Positions 54,528-63,015 of a stretch of DNA of 64,000 bases are shown here, in pieces. The position numbers and the translations under genes were made by a program. The stretch is from UBA11136 sp964482135. Lineage in GTDB: Bacteria > Pseudomonadota > Alphaproteobacteria > UBA11136. Under the pieces are notes generated by a model. It had not been told where the DNA came from and ran no database searches. It saw only the letters and a list, made by a program, of their open reading frames with translations. Numbering within the stretch: the first letter of the stretch is position 1; every line of letters starts with the position of its first letter. Location of the stretch: contig CAYZWF010000005.1 of assembly GCA_964482135.1 (NCBI GenBank), positions 7,687 through 71,686 on the forward strand, read 5' to 3'.

Positions 54528-55232
54528 CTATTCCTTGGGAATGGGTTTCGCTTTTTCCTGGAATTCATCGTGAAACGGCGGCGTCGGCGGCCCGGTGAAG
54601 GTCCCTTCCAGCTTGAAATGCCCGTGCATCGCCTTTTCATTTCGCACCGCCTTTTCGAAATCGAAGGTGTATTTAGGGTCAACCTTGGGCGTGAAGGGGG
54701 TGTATGGCTTCTTGGCGCCGGACCACCCCGACCCCTCGTAGTTGAGGTGACAGCCCTTACAGCGCTCGATGAACTCGAATTCCTCCCCCGCCTCCACCAG
54801 CACCTGGCGGGGAGTGGTCGTGCCCTCGTTCTCGAAAGCGATGCCGGCCTTGCGGTGGACGAGCCGGTAATCGAGGCCGGGGCCGTGGCAGGATTCGCAC
54901 CCTACCCCCACCAAATATTCGCTGGGGTCTTCCATGTCGTAACCGCCCTCATGGCTGAAACCGGTGGTGTGGCAGGCCACGCATTTTTCGTCCTCTGTGT
55001 ATTCTTTGTCCGGGTCCAGCCCCGCCTTTTTCTTGGCCTCGGCCTTTTCACCGGCGGCCAGCGACTTCAGCGCCTTGGCATGCGCCGTCTGTTGCCAGGA
55101 TTCGAACTCGCTTTTGTGGCAGCCGCCGCATTTCTTGCGGCCCTCGAACTCAAACTCTTCGGCAGTGGCGGCAAATGTCCCGAAAGCAAGAATGCAGACG
55201 GCAAATGCGCTCAGGAAGACAGCCCGGGACAT
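54528..55232 (-). CDS. cycA: Tetraheme cytochrome c554
   Basis: 234 residues. A signal peptide and four heme motifs CGGCH, CVACH, CESCH and CKGCH. The start KKCGGCHKSEFESWQQTAHAKAL and CVACHTTGF/VGCESCHGPG segments match cytochrome c554, the electron acceptor of hydroxylamine dehydrogenase. It is third in the hao operon, after a 95-base gap from haoB that contains an inverted repeat. Confidence 0.92.
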   Translation of the reverse strand: MSRAVFLSAFAVCILAFGTFAATAEEFEFEGRKKCGGCHKSEFESWQQTAHAKALKSLAAGEKAEAKKKAGLDPDKEYTEDEKCVACHTTGFSHEGGYDMEDPSEYLVGVGCESCHGPGLDYRLVHRKAGIAFENEGTTTPRQVLVEAGEEFEFIERCKGCHLNYEGSGWSGAKKPYTPFTPKVDPKYTFDFEKAVRNEKAMHGHFKLEGTFTGPPTPPFHDEFQEKAKPIPKE

Positions 55233-55272
55233 CTTTCGTACCTATGAATTGGAAAACCTATCCACGACTTCT

Positions 55273-55337
55273 GGCCCTATCGTAGGCGCATCCGATGACC
55301 CTTCGTTAGTGCCAGGAACTAATATTTTTATAGGGCC
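55273..55337. repeat. Inverted repeat between haoB and cycA
   Basis: GGCCCTAT (55273-55280) pairs with ATAGGGCC (55330-55337), the latter overlapping the haoB stop. In the transcript this forms an 8-bp stem with a long loop, possibly a processing or stability element that sets a different cytochrome level from haoAB. Confidence 0.4.
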
Positions 55338-56383
55338 GGAGGCGTTGTTTCGGTCTCGGCCTCTTGCTCCGCCGGCGGCACCCTGTAGACCCAGAAGTCG
55401 CCGTGCTGGTAGACCAGTTCGATCTCCGTAAGCTCCATGGGCCGCGAGTTGGTAAACGGCAATGCCTGGGCAAGCAGAGTCCGGGAAGAGGCCTCGTCGG
55501 TCAGGAAATAGACCCGGACCACCGTCTTGCCCAGCCGTTGCGTGGTGTAGTTCTCGTAGCCCTCTTCTTTCAGCCATTTCTTGATGGAGGAGGCCATTCC
55601 GTGGGCGTCCTCGCCCTTGGCGAAGTCCTTGAATCCAATACCGAAGCGTTCCGGATACAAGGCCCCGACCTTGTAAGTGTCCTGTACCGAGAGGACCAGG
55701 AAGGACTCGCGGCCACCGACCAGGGCGCGTAATTTTTCGGCCGCCGCCGCCTGGCGGTCGGTAAGCAGGGCCTCGGTGAATTGTTCGAACAGGACTTCGC
55801 CGGATTCTCCCTTGTTGAGATTCCAGAAGCTGCGCTCCACGGCCTTGATGGGCTTTTGATACCTGTTCCACGATTCGGGCAACAGAACGGGTTGCGCCAG
55901 GTGGCGGTCGAAAAGAACGTCGATCCCCGCCAAAAGCTTCAAGCGGCGGGATATGTCCCACCAGCCGATCACCGGCGCCCCCTCGGGCGCGTGTTCGCGG
56001 ATGGCCTCGGCAAGGACCGCCGTCTCGGAAACATCGCTGGCGGCGTTGATCACCGGCTCGGCGAGATAGTTTCGCCAATCGAGGAGGACAGGCTCGCCTT
56101 TATTCCGGGCGGCGGTGTGAAAGACGGCGATGGGTTTGTCTATTTGATCCACCCGCAGTTCGTATTTGCGGATAACCAGGTTCGGACTGTCCACGCCGCC
56201 TTCTCCCGCCAGCCCCAGATCAGGGAAAGCCTCGACGCCTCCTTCTTCGACCATGGTGTAGACGTAAGGCGCTTTCTGGGGCGTCGGCTGGAAAATCGAC
56301 CACGCCACCCATCCGCCCAAGAAGAACCCTCCTGACACCAGGAGAATTCCGGCTGTCAGGAGGGTTTTCCGATTGCCCGTCAT
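55328..56383 (-). CDS. haoB: Hydroxylamine oxidation protein HaoB
   Basis: 351 residues. An N-terminal membrane helix (LLTAGILLVSGGFFLGGWVAW) and a periplasmic domain without heme motifs. Key segments: PVLLDWRNYLAEPV, PVIGWWDISRRLKLLAG, GRESFLVLSVQDTYKVG. HaoB is encoded directly after haoA in ammonia oxidizers and other hao-bearing bacteria; its role is unknown. It follows haoA by 56 bases. Confidence 0.88.
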   Translation of the reverse strand: MTGNRKTLLTAGILLVSGGFFLGGWVAWSIFQPTPQKAPYVYTMVEEGGVEAFPDLGLAGEGGVDSPNLVIRKYELRVDQIDKPIAVFHTAARNKGEPVLLDWRNYLAEPVINAASDVSETAVLAEAIREHAPEGAPVIGWWDISRRLKLLAGIDVLFDRHLAQPVLLPESWNRYQKPIKAVERSFWNLNKGESGEVLFEQFTEALLTDRQAAAAEKLRALVGGRESFLVLSVQDTYKVGALYPERFGIGFKDFAKGEDAHGMASSIKKWLKEEGYENYTTQRLGKTVVRVYFLTDEASSRTLLAQALPFTNSRPMELTEIELVYQHGDFWVYRVPPAEQEAETETTPPAL

Positions 56384-56439
56384 GGGTCAATCACAGAGGG
56401 AGATATGGATTGCCGGGCACCAAGAAGGACGCGGCGTGC

Positions 56440-58167
56440 TCATCTGATATCCTCTCCCATGTCTTCTTTTTTGCGTCCGCGGCGCCACCCCCATAGAGCG
56501 AGAGAGCCGACCAGCAGCATGCCGCCGCCGCCGACGCCAAGGGACGCCTTCTTAAAGAAGGTGTCGAGTTTGGGCAGATCGCTGCGCTTGCCTCCTTCGA
56601 GTTTAGCGATCCTGTCTTTCAACGACGCCATCTCGCGAATCCGGGTGTTTTCGTCCTGGATTTCGGCATAGGCCCCCATTAACGGCGCCCAACCATTCGA
56701 GTAGGTGTAGTTGCCCGGATTGAAGTGGGCGAGACCCTTGTAGAGCTTGATCAGGTCGTGTTCCCACATCTCCGTGTAGACGCGGTCCATATGCGTCGGG
56801 TTGTTGTCCTTGGCCCAGAACAGACCGTAGAAGCCGCCGGGGGCGTCTTTTTCAGGCGCTGGAGGCGGTGGGCGGTTGGTTTTCTGGCCAACCATCAGAC
56901 CGTCGGCATAGAGCTGTTTGACCACCTTTCCGGCCTCTTGTTCCACCTTGAGCCCTTGTATGGAGCCATTGTCGATTTGGCTGAGCCTGGCCCTGGTAAA
57001 GCTTTCGGAGTGACAGTTGGTACAGGTCTTGACCCAGGCTTCCTGGCGCGACGTGAACCATTTGTGATCCAGGTTGTCGGCGATCGCCGGCTGTGGGTTA
57101 AAGCCCCAGCGCACCTTGCGCACCAGGTTGTGTCCGAACTTGCCCTTGTTCTCCATGTGACAGAAGGCGCAGGTCGGTGAGGTCTGGCCGCCCTTGTCGA
57201 TGGCGTCCTTGAGGGGCACTTCCCAGTTCCACTCGTCGCCGAGCAACTGATAAATGGTGCCGTGTTTGGACATCATGTAGTTCTCGAACTCGTTATGATC
57301 GACGCCGTTGTGGCAAATGCCGCAGGCCTGGGGCTTGCGCGATTCGGCGGCTGAGAACTGGTGCCGGGTGTGGCAGGTGTCGCACTTGTTCTGGTTGATG
57401 TGACACTCGGTGCAGCCTTCGGCGACATCCCGTTGTTCCATGGCGGCCCAGATCGCCGTTTCCACGTTGGCCTTGTAGTCGAGGGCGTGGGACGGACGGC
57501 CCTTCGGCCACTGGTCCTGGGGCCAGTTCAGGGTGTCGCGTTCGGATTCGCGCTCGGCGAACTCCTGGAGATGGCAGGTACCGCAGACGTCGGCGGTGGG
57601 CATGCGCAAATCCTTGCGGTGATCGCCTTTCTCGGCCAAGACTTCGACGTGGCAATCCATGCACATGACTTCATTCAGCTGTTCCTTGGCGCCGAGCTTG
57701 CCAAGGGAGCGCAGGTTGTCTTCGACTTCTTTTAATTTTTTCTTCTTGTAGGCTCTGGGGTCGCCGTCGGACAGGTTGCGGATAGCGTTGATGTCGGCGT
57801 GCACGCTCTTCTTCCATGCGACGACGGCGCCGGGTGTTTCCTTTTCGTGGCAGCTTATGCATTCGGAACGTGTCGAGACGTCCTTCACCGATGTGGGTGG
57901 CTTGTAGAAGCTCAGCGGATCGAGATAGGAACTCATGGGGATCGGCTCCCAGTACTTTGCGAGAGTCCCCTTTCCGGCTCCCTGTTCGGGATCACGGTAA
58001 CGTTTCTTCAGCGCATTATAGAGATCCTTCGGCGGCGCCGATTTCGACACCCCAAGGGCGTCGTAAAGCTCGTTGGGAATATCGGCCACGGCCTCTCCGG
58101 CCAAGCCGGCCATCCACGAAATCGCCACGGCCACAGCCGTCGTCCTCGTCCAAAACAGGATCCGCAT
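56440..58167 (-). CDS. haoA: Hydroxylamine dehydrogenase (octaheme)
   Basis: 575 residues from ATG 58167, set by a GGGAGG ribosome site and a signal peptide (MRILFWTRTTAVAVAISWMAG); the frame stays open to 58536 but that part is the promoter region. Eight heme motifs: CISCH (103), CMDCH, CGTCH, CTECH, CDTCH, CGICH, CAFCH, CTNCH. It matches Nitrosomonas HAO closely along its length from memory (KDPxxGAGKGT-type start, MPTADVCGTCHLQEFAERES, RPSHALDY, TRHQFSAAESRKP). Tyr489 in NPGNYTYSNGW is the likely counterpart of the tyrosine cross-linked to the catalytic P460 heme. A C-terminal helix (SLGVGGGGMLLVGSLALWGW) could anchor it. It oxidises NH2OH in the periplasm. Confidence 0.95.
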   Translation of the reverse strand: MRILFWTRTTAVAVAISWMAGLAGEAVADIPNELYDALGVSKSAPPKDLYNALKKRYRDPEQGAGKGTLAKYWEPIPMSSYLDPLSFYKPPTSVKDVSTRSECISCHEKETPGAVVAWKKSVHADINAIRNLSDGDPRAYKKKKLKEVEDNLRSLGKLGAKEQLNEVMCMDCHVEVLAEKGDHRKDLRMPTADVCGTCHLQEFAERESERDTLNWPQDQWPKGRPSHALDYKANVETAIWAAMEQRDVAEGCTECHINQNKCDTCHTRHQFSAAESRKPQACGICHNGVDHNEFENYMMSKHGTIYQLLGDEWNWEVPLKDAIDKGGQTSPTCAFCHMENKGKFGHNLVRKVRWGFNPQPAIADNLDHKWFTSRQEAWVKTCTNCHSESFTRARLSQIDNGSIQGLKVEQEAGKVVKQLYADGLMVGQKTNRPPPPAPEKDAPGGFYGLFWAKDNNPTHMDRVYTEMWEHDLIKLYKGLAHFNPGNYTYSNGWAPLMGAYAEIQDENTRIREMASLKDRIAKLEGGKRSDLPKLDTFFKKASLGVGGGGMLLVGSLALWGWRRGRKKEDMGEDIR

Positions 58168-58358
58168 AAGTACCTCCCCACTCCCGCCGCAAAAACCGCG
58201 GACGGGAAAAAATTTAAGCGAGCATGAATGAGTTTCAGAAAAACCGCGAACGGGCGTAAGGACCAGCTTCTGAAAAAGGCATGGGCCACTGGCTCCATGG
58301 GTTTCATGGCGCCGATGAATCCATAACCAAGGCCTTGAGAAGAATGATGTTTGGTAAA

Positions 58359-58427
58359 CTGGCCCAAAGTATATTTCAACCACTGGCACTATCCTGGCGG
58401 CCAATAACGGATATAATGTTGGGCCAG
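58359..58427. promoter_or_regulatory. Symmetric divergent promoters and operator of hao and mocR
   Basis: A perfect inverted repeat CTGGCCCAA (58359-58367) and TTGGGCCAG (58419-58427) is separated by 51 bases. Just inside each half-site is a -10 box: TATAAT (58412-58417, plus strand, to mocR) and TATACT (58373-58368, minus strand, to haoA). Neither has a good -35, which fits activation or repression by the MocR protein. The haoA leader would be about 190 bases. The rest of the 314-base gap shows nothing clear. Confidence 0.6.
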
Positions 58428-58481
58428 TCGCTGAATTATTTGCTGACTGGGAGCTACAGGAGACCCGGTTGAAGGGGGGGG

Positions 58482-60050
58482 GTGTCCGTTTCCATGCAAT
58501 TGCCACTGAAAGTCTACCACGGCAAAAAACAGCCACTCCAGACGCAGATATTCGATCAAATCCGCGGATTAATCCTGGAGGGCCGGCTGAAGCCGGGCAC
58601 GCCGATTCCCGCCACCCGCGCCCTGGCCGAACAGCTGGGCGTTTCGCGCAACACGGTCACCCTTGCTTACGAACAACTGATCATCGAAGGCTATCTTCAG
58701 ACCCGCAGGGCGGTCGGCACCTTCGTCAGTTTCGATTTACCGGCGTCGTCCCTGTTATCGGACAGCGGTGAGGCCGTATCCCATGACAATTCCGAACGGC
58801 TGATCGACCGCCAACCCGTGCGCTTCCGGGGCACTCCCCATCCGGTCGTCAACCGCAACCGTCACAACCTCGCGGTCGATTTCTGGGTGGGACGGCCCGA
58901 TGCCAGGTCTTTCCCTTCAAAGACTTGGCGGCGCCTGCTCAATCGGGAGCTTACCCACCCCAGCTCCAGCCTCACGGAATATGGGGAGCCGGGAGGGCTG
59001 CCCGCCCTGCGCCAGGCCATAGCCGATCATCTGGGGCCTGCCCGCGGCATTTCCACGACACCGGAACAGGTGATTATCGTCGCCGGTTGCCAGGAGGCGC
59101 TGAACGTCGCGGCGCGTCTTTTCGTCGGCCAGGATACTCCGGTGGTCGTCGAAAACCCCTGCTACCAAGGGGCCTCGAACCTCATGGAGAGTTACGGCGC
59201 CAGGCTGATCCCGGTTGCGGTCGACGGTGAGGGCCTGGACGTCGCCCAGCTGCCCCAGAAACCGGTCAGCCTTGCCTATGTGACACCGTCACACCAATAC
59301 CCCATGGGGGCGACACTTTCCCTGGAACGCCGGTTACGTTTGTTGGATTGGGCGTGGAAAACCGGCGCCTATATCATCGAGGATGACTATGACAGCGATT
59401 TCCGATACGACGGCTCGCCGTTAACCGCGCTGAAGGGCTTGGATAAGCGCGGCTGTGTCATTTACATGGGGACTTTTTCAAAGTCGGTTGGCGCCGGTAT
59501 CCGGATCGGCTATCTGGTGGTTCCCCGCGAACTCGTCGAGCCGGCGACCACCGTCAAGGCCCTGCTGGATAACGGTCATCCCTGGCTCGACCAGGCGGTG
59601 CTCGCCGATTTCATTTCAAGCGGCACCTTCTCCAACCATCTCCGGCGAATCCGGTACACCTATAAACTGCGCCGCGACTGTCTCATTGAGGCCTTGGGCA
59701 GGCACTTTGGAGACGTGGCGTTGTCCGGCGTTATGGGAGGCATGCATCTGGTTTGGCATCTGCCGCGGAGCTTCCCGAAGGCAAAAAAACTCCAGGAGAT
59801 GGCGCTGGATCGCGGTATCGGCATCTATTCGCTGCAGGACGGAGCCGCCAGCGTCTTCGGAAGCAATAACTTTGACGAGCGGGCAATCATGCTCGGCTAT
59901 TCGTCGACCTCGGAAAAGCAAATCCGCGAAGGCATAGCCCGAATCGCCAAGGTCGTTCCCGTGAAGCGGAGGGCCCAGCCGTCCGGTGCCGACAATTTAT
60001 TTTTCTCAAGCCGCAAAAAACCCGGACCGGCCCTCAACGCCAGACAATAA
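58482..60050 (+). CDS. MocR-family transcriptional regulator (GntR HTH plus aminotransferase-like domain)
   Basis: 522 residues from GTG 58482 (ATG at 58494 is an alternative). The N-terminal GntR winged helix (residues about 15-80) contains PATRALAEQLGVSRNTVTLAYEQL; the rest is a class I aminotransferase-like domain with the PLP lysine Lys334 in MGTFSKSVGAGIRIGY. MocR proteins sense PLP or amino compounds. Divergent from haoA, it is the likely regulator of the hao operon and itself; hydroxylamine reacts readily with PLP, so direct sensing is possible but speculative. Confidence 0.9.
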   Translation: MSVSMQLPLKVYHGKKQPLQTQIFDQIRGLILEGRLKPGTPIPATRALAEQLGVSRNTVTLAYEQLIIEGYLQTRRAVGTFVSFDLPASSLLSDSGEAVSHDNSERLIDRQPVRFRGTPHPVVNRNRHNLAVDFWVGRPDARSFPSKTWRRLLNRELTHPSSSLTEYGEPGGLPALRQAIADHLGPARGISTTPEQVIIVAGCQEALNVAARLFVGQDTPVVVENPCYQGASNLMESYGARLIPVAVDGEGLDVAQLPQKPVSLAYVTPSHQYPMGATLSLERRLRLLDWAWKTGAYIIEDDYDSDFRYDGSPLTALKGLDKRGCVIYMGTFSKSVGAGIRIGYLVVPRELVEPATTVKALLDNGHPWLDQAVLADFISSGTFSNHLRRIRYTYKLRRDCLIEALGRHFGDVALSGVMGGMHLVWHLPRSFPKAKKLQEMALDRGIGIYSLQDGAASVFGSNNFDERAIMLGYSSTSEKQIREGIARIAKVVPVKRRAQPSGADNLFFSSRKKPGPALNARQ

Positions 60051-60109
60051 GAGACTATCATCAAGAACCGGTGGCGCCGAAAGGCGCCCGGCGCGCCCAG
60101 TCACTATGT

Positions 60110-60445
60110 TCAGTCACCCTCATGGAGGCGGTCGAATTCGCCTTTTTCGAATTCGATGAAGCTGTCGATCATACGCCGGAACACGGCCTCGGCGATGCCG
60201 GGCGCCAGCCCCGCCTGTTCGGCCTTCGCGCGCATGCGGGTGATGATGTCCTCGATGCGGGCGCGGTCCACCACGCCTTCGCGCGAGGGCTTGAAGCGCG
60301 CCGCCTCGCCCACATAGAAGCTACGTTCGGCCATAAGCTTCAGAATTTCGCCGTCGAGGCGGTCGATATTGGCGCGCACCTCGTCGAGGTCGCGGCACGA
60401 AGCGGGGGTTACGGGAGTGGCGGGTTTTTCAGGCGGTGCGGTCAT
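60110..60445 (-). CDS. Chorismate mutase, AroQ type
   Basis: 111 residues from ATG 60445, two bases after the gshA stop. All-helical AroQ fold: DLDEVRANIDRLDGEILKLMAERSFYVGEAARFK and RARIEDIITRMRAKAEQAGL with the conserved Arg, Asp and Lys of the active site. It converts chorismate to prephenate, or acts on isochorismate-type substrates in some relatives. Its 3' end is duplicated, in diverged form, at 53867-53926. Confidence 0.9.
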   Translation of the reverse strand: MTAPPEKPATPVTPASCRDLDEVRANIDRLDGEILKLMAERSFYVGEAARFKPSREGVVDRARIEDIITRMRAKAEQAGLAPGIAEAVFRRMIDSFIEFEKGEFDRLHEGD

Positions 60446-60447
60446 GG

Positions 60448-61818
60448 TCAATAGGCGTTCTCGGTGAACAGGGGCTCGATGCGCCCGTCCCAGCGGTTGG
60501 TGAAGGCGTCGAGCCATTCTTCCGCAGGCGTGCGTCCCGATGCAACCGTTTCCAGCAGGGGTTCGAGATATTGGGTCTCGTCCCGGCCCTTGGCGTCTGT
60601 AATAGCGCGGCTGGCGAGCCCGGCGCGGGCGATCTCGAGAACGTCCCCGGCCAGCCCTAACAGGGCGCGGTTGCCTATTTGCGTCGCCAGCCCGTCGCGG
60701 GGCACCTCGGCGCGCAGCCGGGCGTGGTCTTGCGCCGTCCAGTCCTTGATCAGGTCATAGGCGGCGTCCATGGCCGCGCGGTCGTAGAGAAGCCCGACCC
60801 ACAAGGCGGAAAAGGCGCAGAGCCGCGCCCAGGGGCCGCCGTCGGCACCGCGCATTTCCAGGAAATGCTTGAGCCGCACCTCGGGAAAGACGGTGGTGAG
60901 GTGGTCCTCCCAGTCGCTCATATGGGGCTTTTCGCCGGGCAGGGCCGGCAATTCACCCGCGAGGAAATCACGGAAGGACTGGCCGGCGGCGTCAATATAG
61001 TTTCCGTCGCGGCGCACGAAATACATGGGCACGTCGAGCATATAGTCCACATAGCGCTCGAACCCAAACCCGTCCTCGAAAACGAAGGGCAGGATGCCGC
61101 AGCGGTCGGGATCGGTGTCGGTCCAAATCTGGCTGCGATAGCTGAGATAGCCGTTGGGCTGGCCCCCGGTGAAGGGCGAGTTGGCGAACAGGGCCGTGGC
61201 CAGGGGCTGTAGGGCCAGCCCGACGCGGAACTTGCGCATCATGCAGGTCTCGGAGGCGAAGTCGAGATTGACCTGGACGGTGCAGGTGCGCAGCATCATG
61301 TCGAGGCCGAGATCGCCCTTGGTGGGCATGTAGCGGCGCATGATGTCGTAGCGCGCCTTGGGCATCCACGGCATGTCCTCGCGCGTCCATTTGGGCAGGA
61401 AGCCCATGCCCATCATGGCGATGCCCAGTTCCTCGCCGATCTCCTTGGCCTCGCCCAAGTGGGTGTGGACTTCGCGGCAGGTCTCGTGAAGATCCCCCAG
61501 CGGCGCCCCGGAAAGCTCTATCTGGCCGCCCGGCTCCAGGGTGATGGAACCGCCGTCGCGGGTCAGCGCGATGGTCTTGCCGTCTTCGGTGACCGGCTGC
61601 CAGCCGAAGCGGCGGAAGCCCTCGAGCACCGCGGCGATGCCTTTTTCGCCCTCATAGGCGAGCGGGCGCAGGGTCTCGAGATCATAAGCGAATTTCTCGT
61701 GCTCGGTGCCGATGCGCCAGTCCACGCGCGGCTTGCACCCCGATTCCATATAGGCCACGAGCTGGTCCTTGTGGTCCAGGGGCGTGGTGTCGGGAGGGGT
61801 TACCAGGGACGAGGTCAT
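60448..61818 (-). CDS. gshA: Glutamate-cysteine ligase, plant/alphaproteobacterial type
   Basis: 456 residues from ATG 61818. It makes gamma-glutamylcysteine, the first step of glutathione synthesis. The GCS2-type sequence is recognised by WRIGTEHEKFAYD, GGQIELSGAPL, MMRKFRVGLALQPLATALFANSPF and SYRSQIWTDTDPDRCG. The open frame reaches 62031 but the extra part overlaps rsmE and lacks similarity. It follows rsmE by 40 bases and precedes the chorismate mutase gene. Confidence 0.94.
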   Translation of the reverse strand: MTSSLVTPPDTTPLDHKDQLVAYMESGCKPRVDWRIGTEHEKFAYDLETLRPLAYEGEKGIAAVLEGFRRFGWQPVTEDGKTIALTRDGGSITLEPGGQIELSGAPLGDLHETCREVHTHLGEAKEIGEELGIAMMGMGFLPKWTREDMPWMPKARYDIMRRYMPTKGDLGLDMMLRTCTVQVNLDFASETCMMRKFRVGLALQPLATALFANSPFTGGQPNGYLSYRSQIWTDTDPDRCGILPFVFEDGFGFERYVDYMLDVPMYFVRRDGNYIDAAGQSFRDFLAGELPALPGEKPHMSDWEDHLTTVFPEVRLKHFLEMRGADGGPWARLCAFSALWVGLLYDRAAMDAAYDLIKDWTAQDHARLRAEVPRDGLATQIGNRALLGLAGDVLEIARAGLASRAITDAKGRDETQYLEPLLETVASGRTPAEEWLDAFTNRWDGRIEPLFTENAY

Positions 61819-61858
61819 GAGGGGCGGCGCATAAAAAAACCCGGGATCAGGTGGGAGG

Positions 61859-62692
61859 TCAATTGTCGGTCTCGTCTTCGCTGGCAAGCGGCTCGAAACG
61901 GCAGCTTTGGTGCCAATCGCCGAGGATGGCCTGCCAGCAGGCAAGAGCCGCCAGCGCCGCCGTATCCGCGCGCAAGACGCGGGGCCCCAGCCCCACCGCC
62001 ATAGCAAAGGGCAGTTTGTGGAGGGCGTCAAGCTCCGTGGGAGAAAAACCGCCCTCCGGCCCCGTCAGCACCGCCCATTGCCCACCGCCGCGTGGTATAT
62101 CCTCGCGCTGGCGCAGATCGGTCAGAGCCTCGGCGATGGGCGGCCCCTCGCCGCTTTCGTCGCAGAACAGCAGCCACCGTCCGGGCGGCCAGTTTTCGAG
62201 CGCCGATTTAAGTTTCTCCGCTCCGCGGACCTCGGGCACGTTCATGCGCTCGGTCTGTTGCGCCGCCGAGACACAGCGCGCACGCAAGTGCGGCCCGTTG
62301 ACCCGCCGCACCACCGTATGGCGCGTGATCACCGGCCGCAGTTCGGCGACCCCCAGCTCGGTGGCCTTTTCCACCAGGAAATCCAATCGCGCCCGTTTCA
62401 GTATGGCGAACACCAGCCATAAATCCGGCGGGTCAGCCTGGGGGCGCAGTTGTTCCACCGCCTCGAGCGTGGCTTCACCGCCGCCACCGGGTTGCAGCCG
62501 CGCCAGCCATTCACCGTGGCGGCCGTTAAACAGGATCACCTCTCCGCCCATATCCAGACGCAGAACGTTGCGCAGATAGTGGGACTGGGGCTGGTCCGCC
62601 GCCACCACCGCCTGCGCGGCGAGATCATCCTCCACATAGAGACGGGTGCGGGGCCGCTGTTGGGCCGTTTCCGGGTTATCCTTTTGCGTCAC
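61859..62692 (-). CDS. rsmE: 16S rRNA m3U1498 methyltransferase
   Basis: 277 residues, SPOUT methyltransferase. It methylates U1498 of 16S rRNA. RLYVEDDLA at the N-terminus, EKATELGVAELRPVITRHTV, and the SAM-binding knot LTGPEGGFSPTELDAL with LGPRVLRADTAALAAL are typical. This copy is complete; the first two thirds are repeated at 63016-63588. It is divergent from ubiA. Confidence 0.94.
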   Translation of the reverse strand: MTQKDNPETAQQRPRTRLYVEDDLAAQAVVAADQPQSHYLRNVLRLDMGGEVILFNGRHGEWLARLQPGGGGEATLEAVEQLRPQADPPDLWLVFAILKRARLDFLVEKATELGVAELRPVITRHTVVRRVNGPHLRARCVSAAQQTERMNVPEVRGAEKLKSALENWPPGRWLLFCDESGEGPPIAEALTDLRQREDIPRGGGQWAVLTGPEGGFSPTELDALHKLPFAMAVGLGPRVLRADTAALAALACWQAILGDWHQSCRFEPLASEDETDN

Positions 62693-62780
62693 TGTTTTTG
62701 CCTTCCCTGTAGCCGGCGCTTGCCCCTAGAGTCTTTCTGGCCCCAAGATTACCCCAACAACCCCGGCGTAGAAACATCAC

Positions 62781-63015
62781 ATGGCGGATCAGCACCATCA
62801 AAGCGGTGACATGGAGGCGGGCGGCTGGATCGACCGTTATGCGCCCGGTCCCGTCCGGCCTTATCTGCGGCTGATGCGGCTCGACCGCCCCATCGGCGTG
62901 TGGCTGTTGCTGTTGCCCTGTTGGTGGGGGCTGGCGCTTGCCGGAGCGGGCATGGATGAGGCGCGGTTGTTCGTCCTCTTCGCCATCGGCGCGGTGATCA
63001 TGCGCGGCGCCGGAT
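62781..63015 (+). pseudogene. Truncated ubiA copy
   Basis: The first 78 codons of ubiA (MADQHHQSGD to VIMRGAG) are identical to the copy at 63677, then the sequence switches at 63015 to the end of a partial rsmE. The reading frame runs on to 63107 with unrelated residues. It lacks the Asp-rich active site and cannot be functional. Confidence 0.9.

Noticed and set aside
50759..58167. Idea of a complete ammonia-oxidation locus
   Set aside because: No amoC, amoA or amoB sequence is present on either strand of the window, so only hydroxylamine oxidation is supported.
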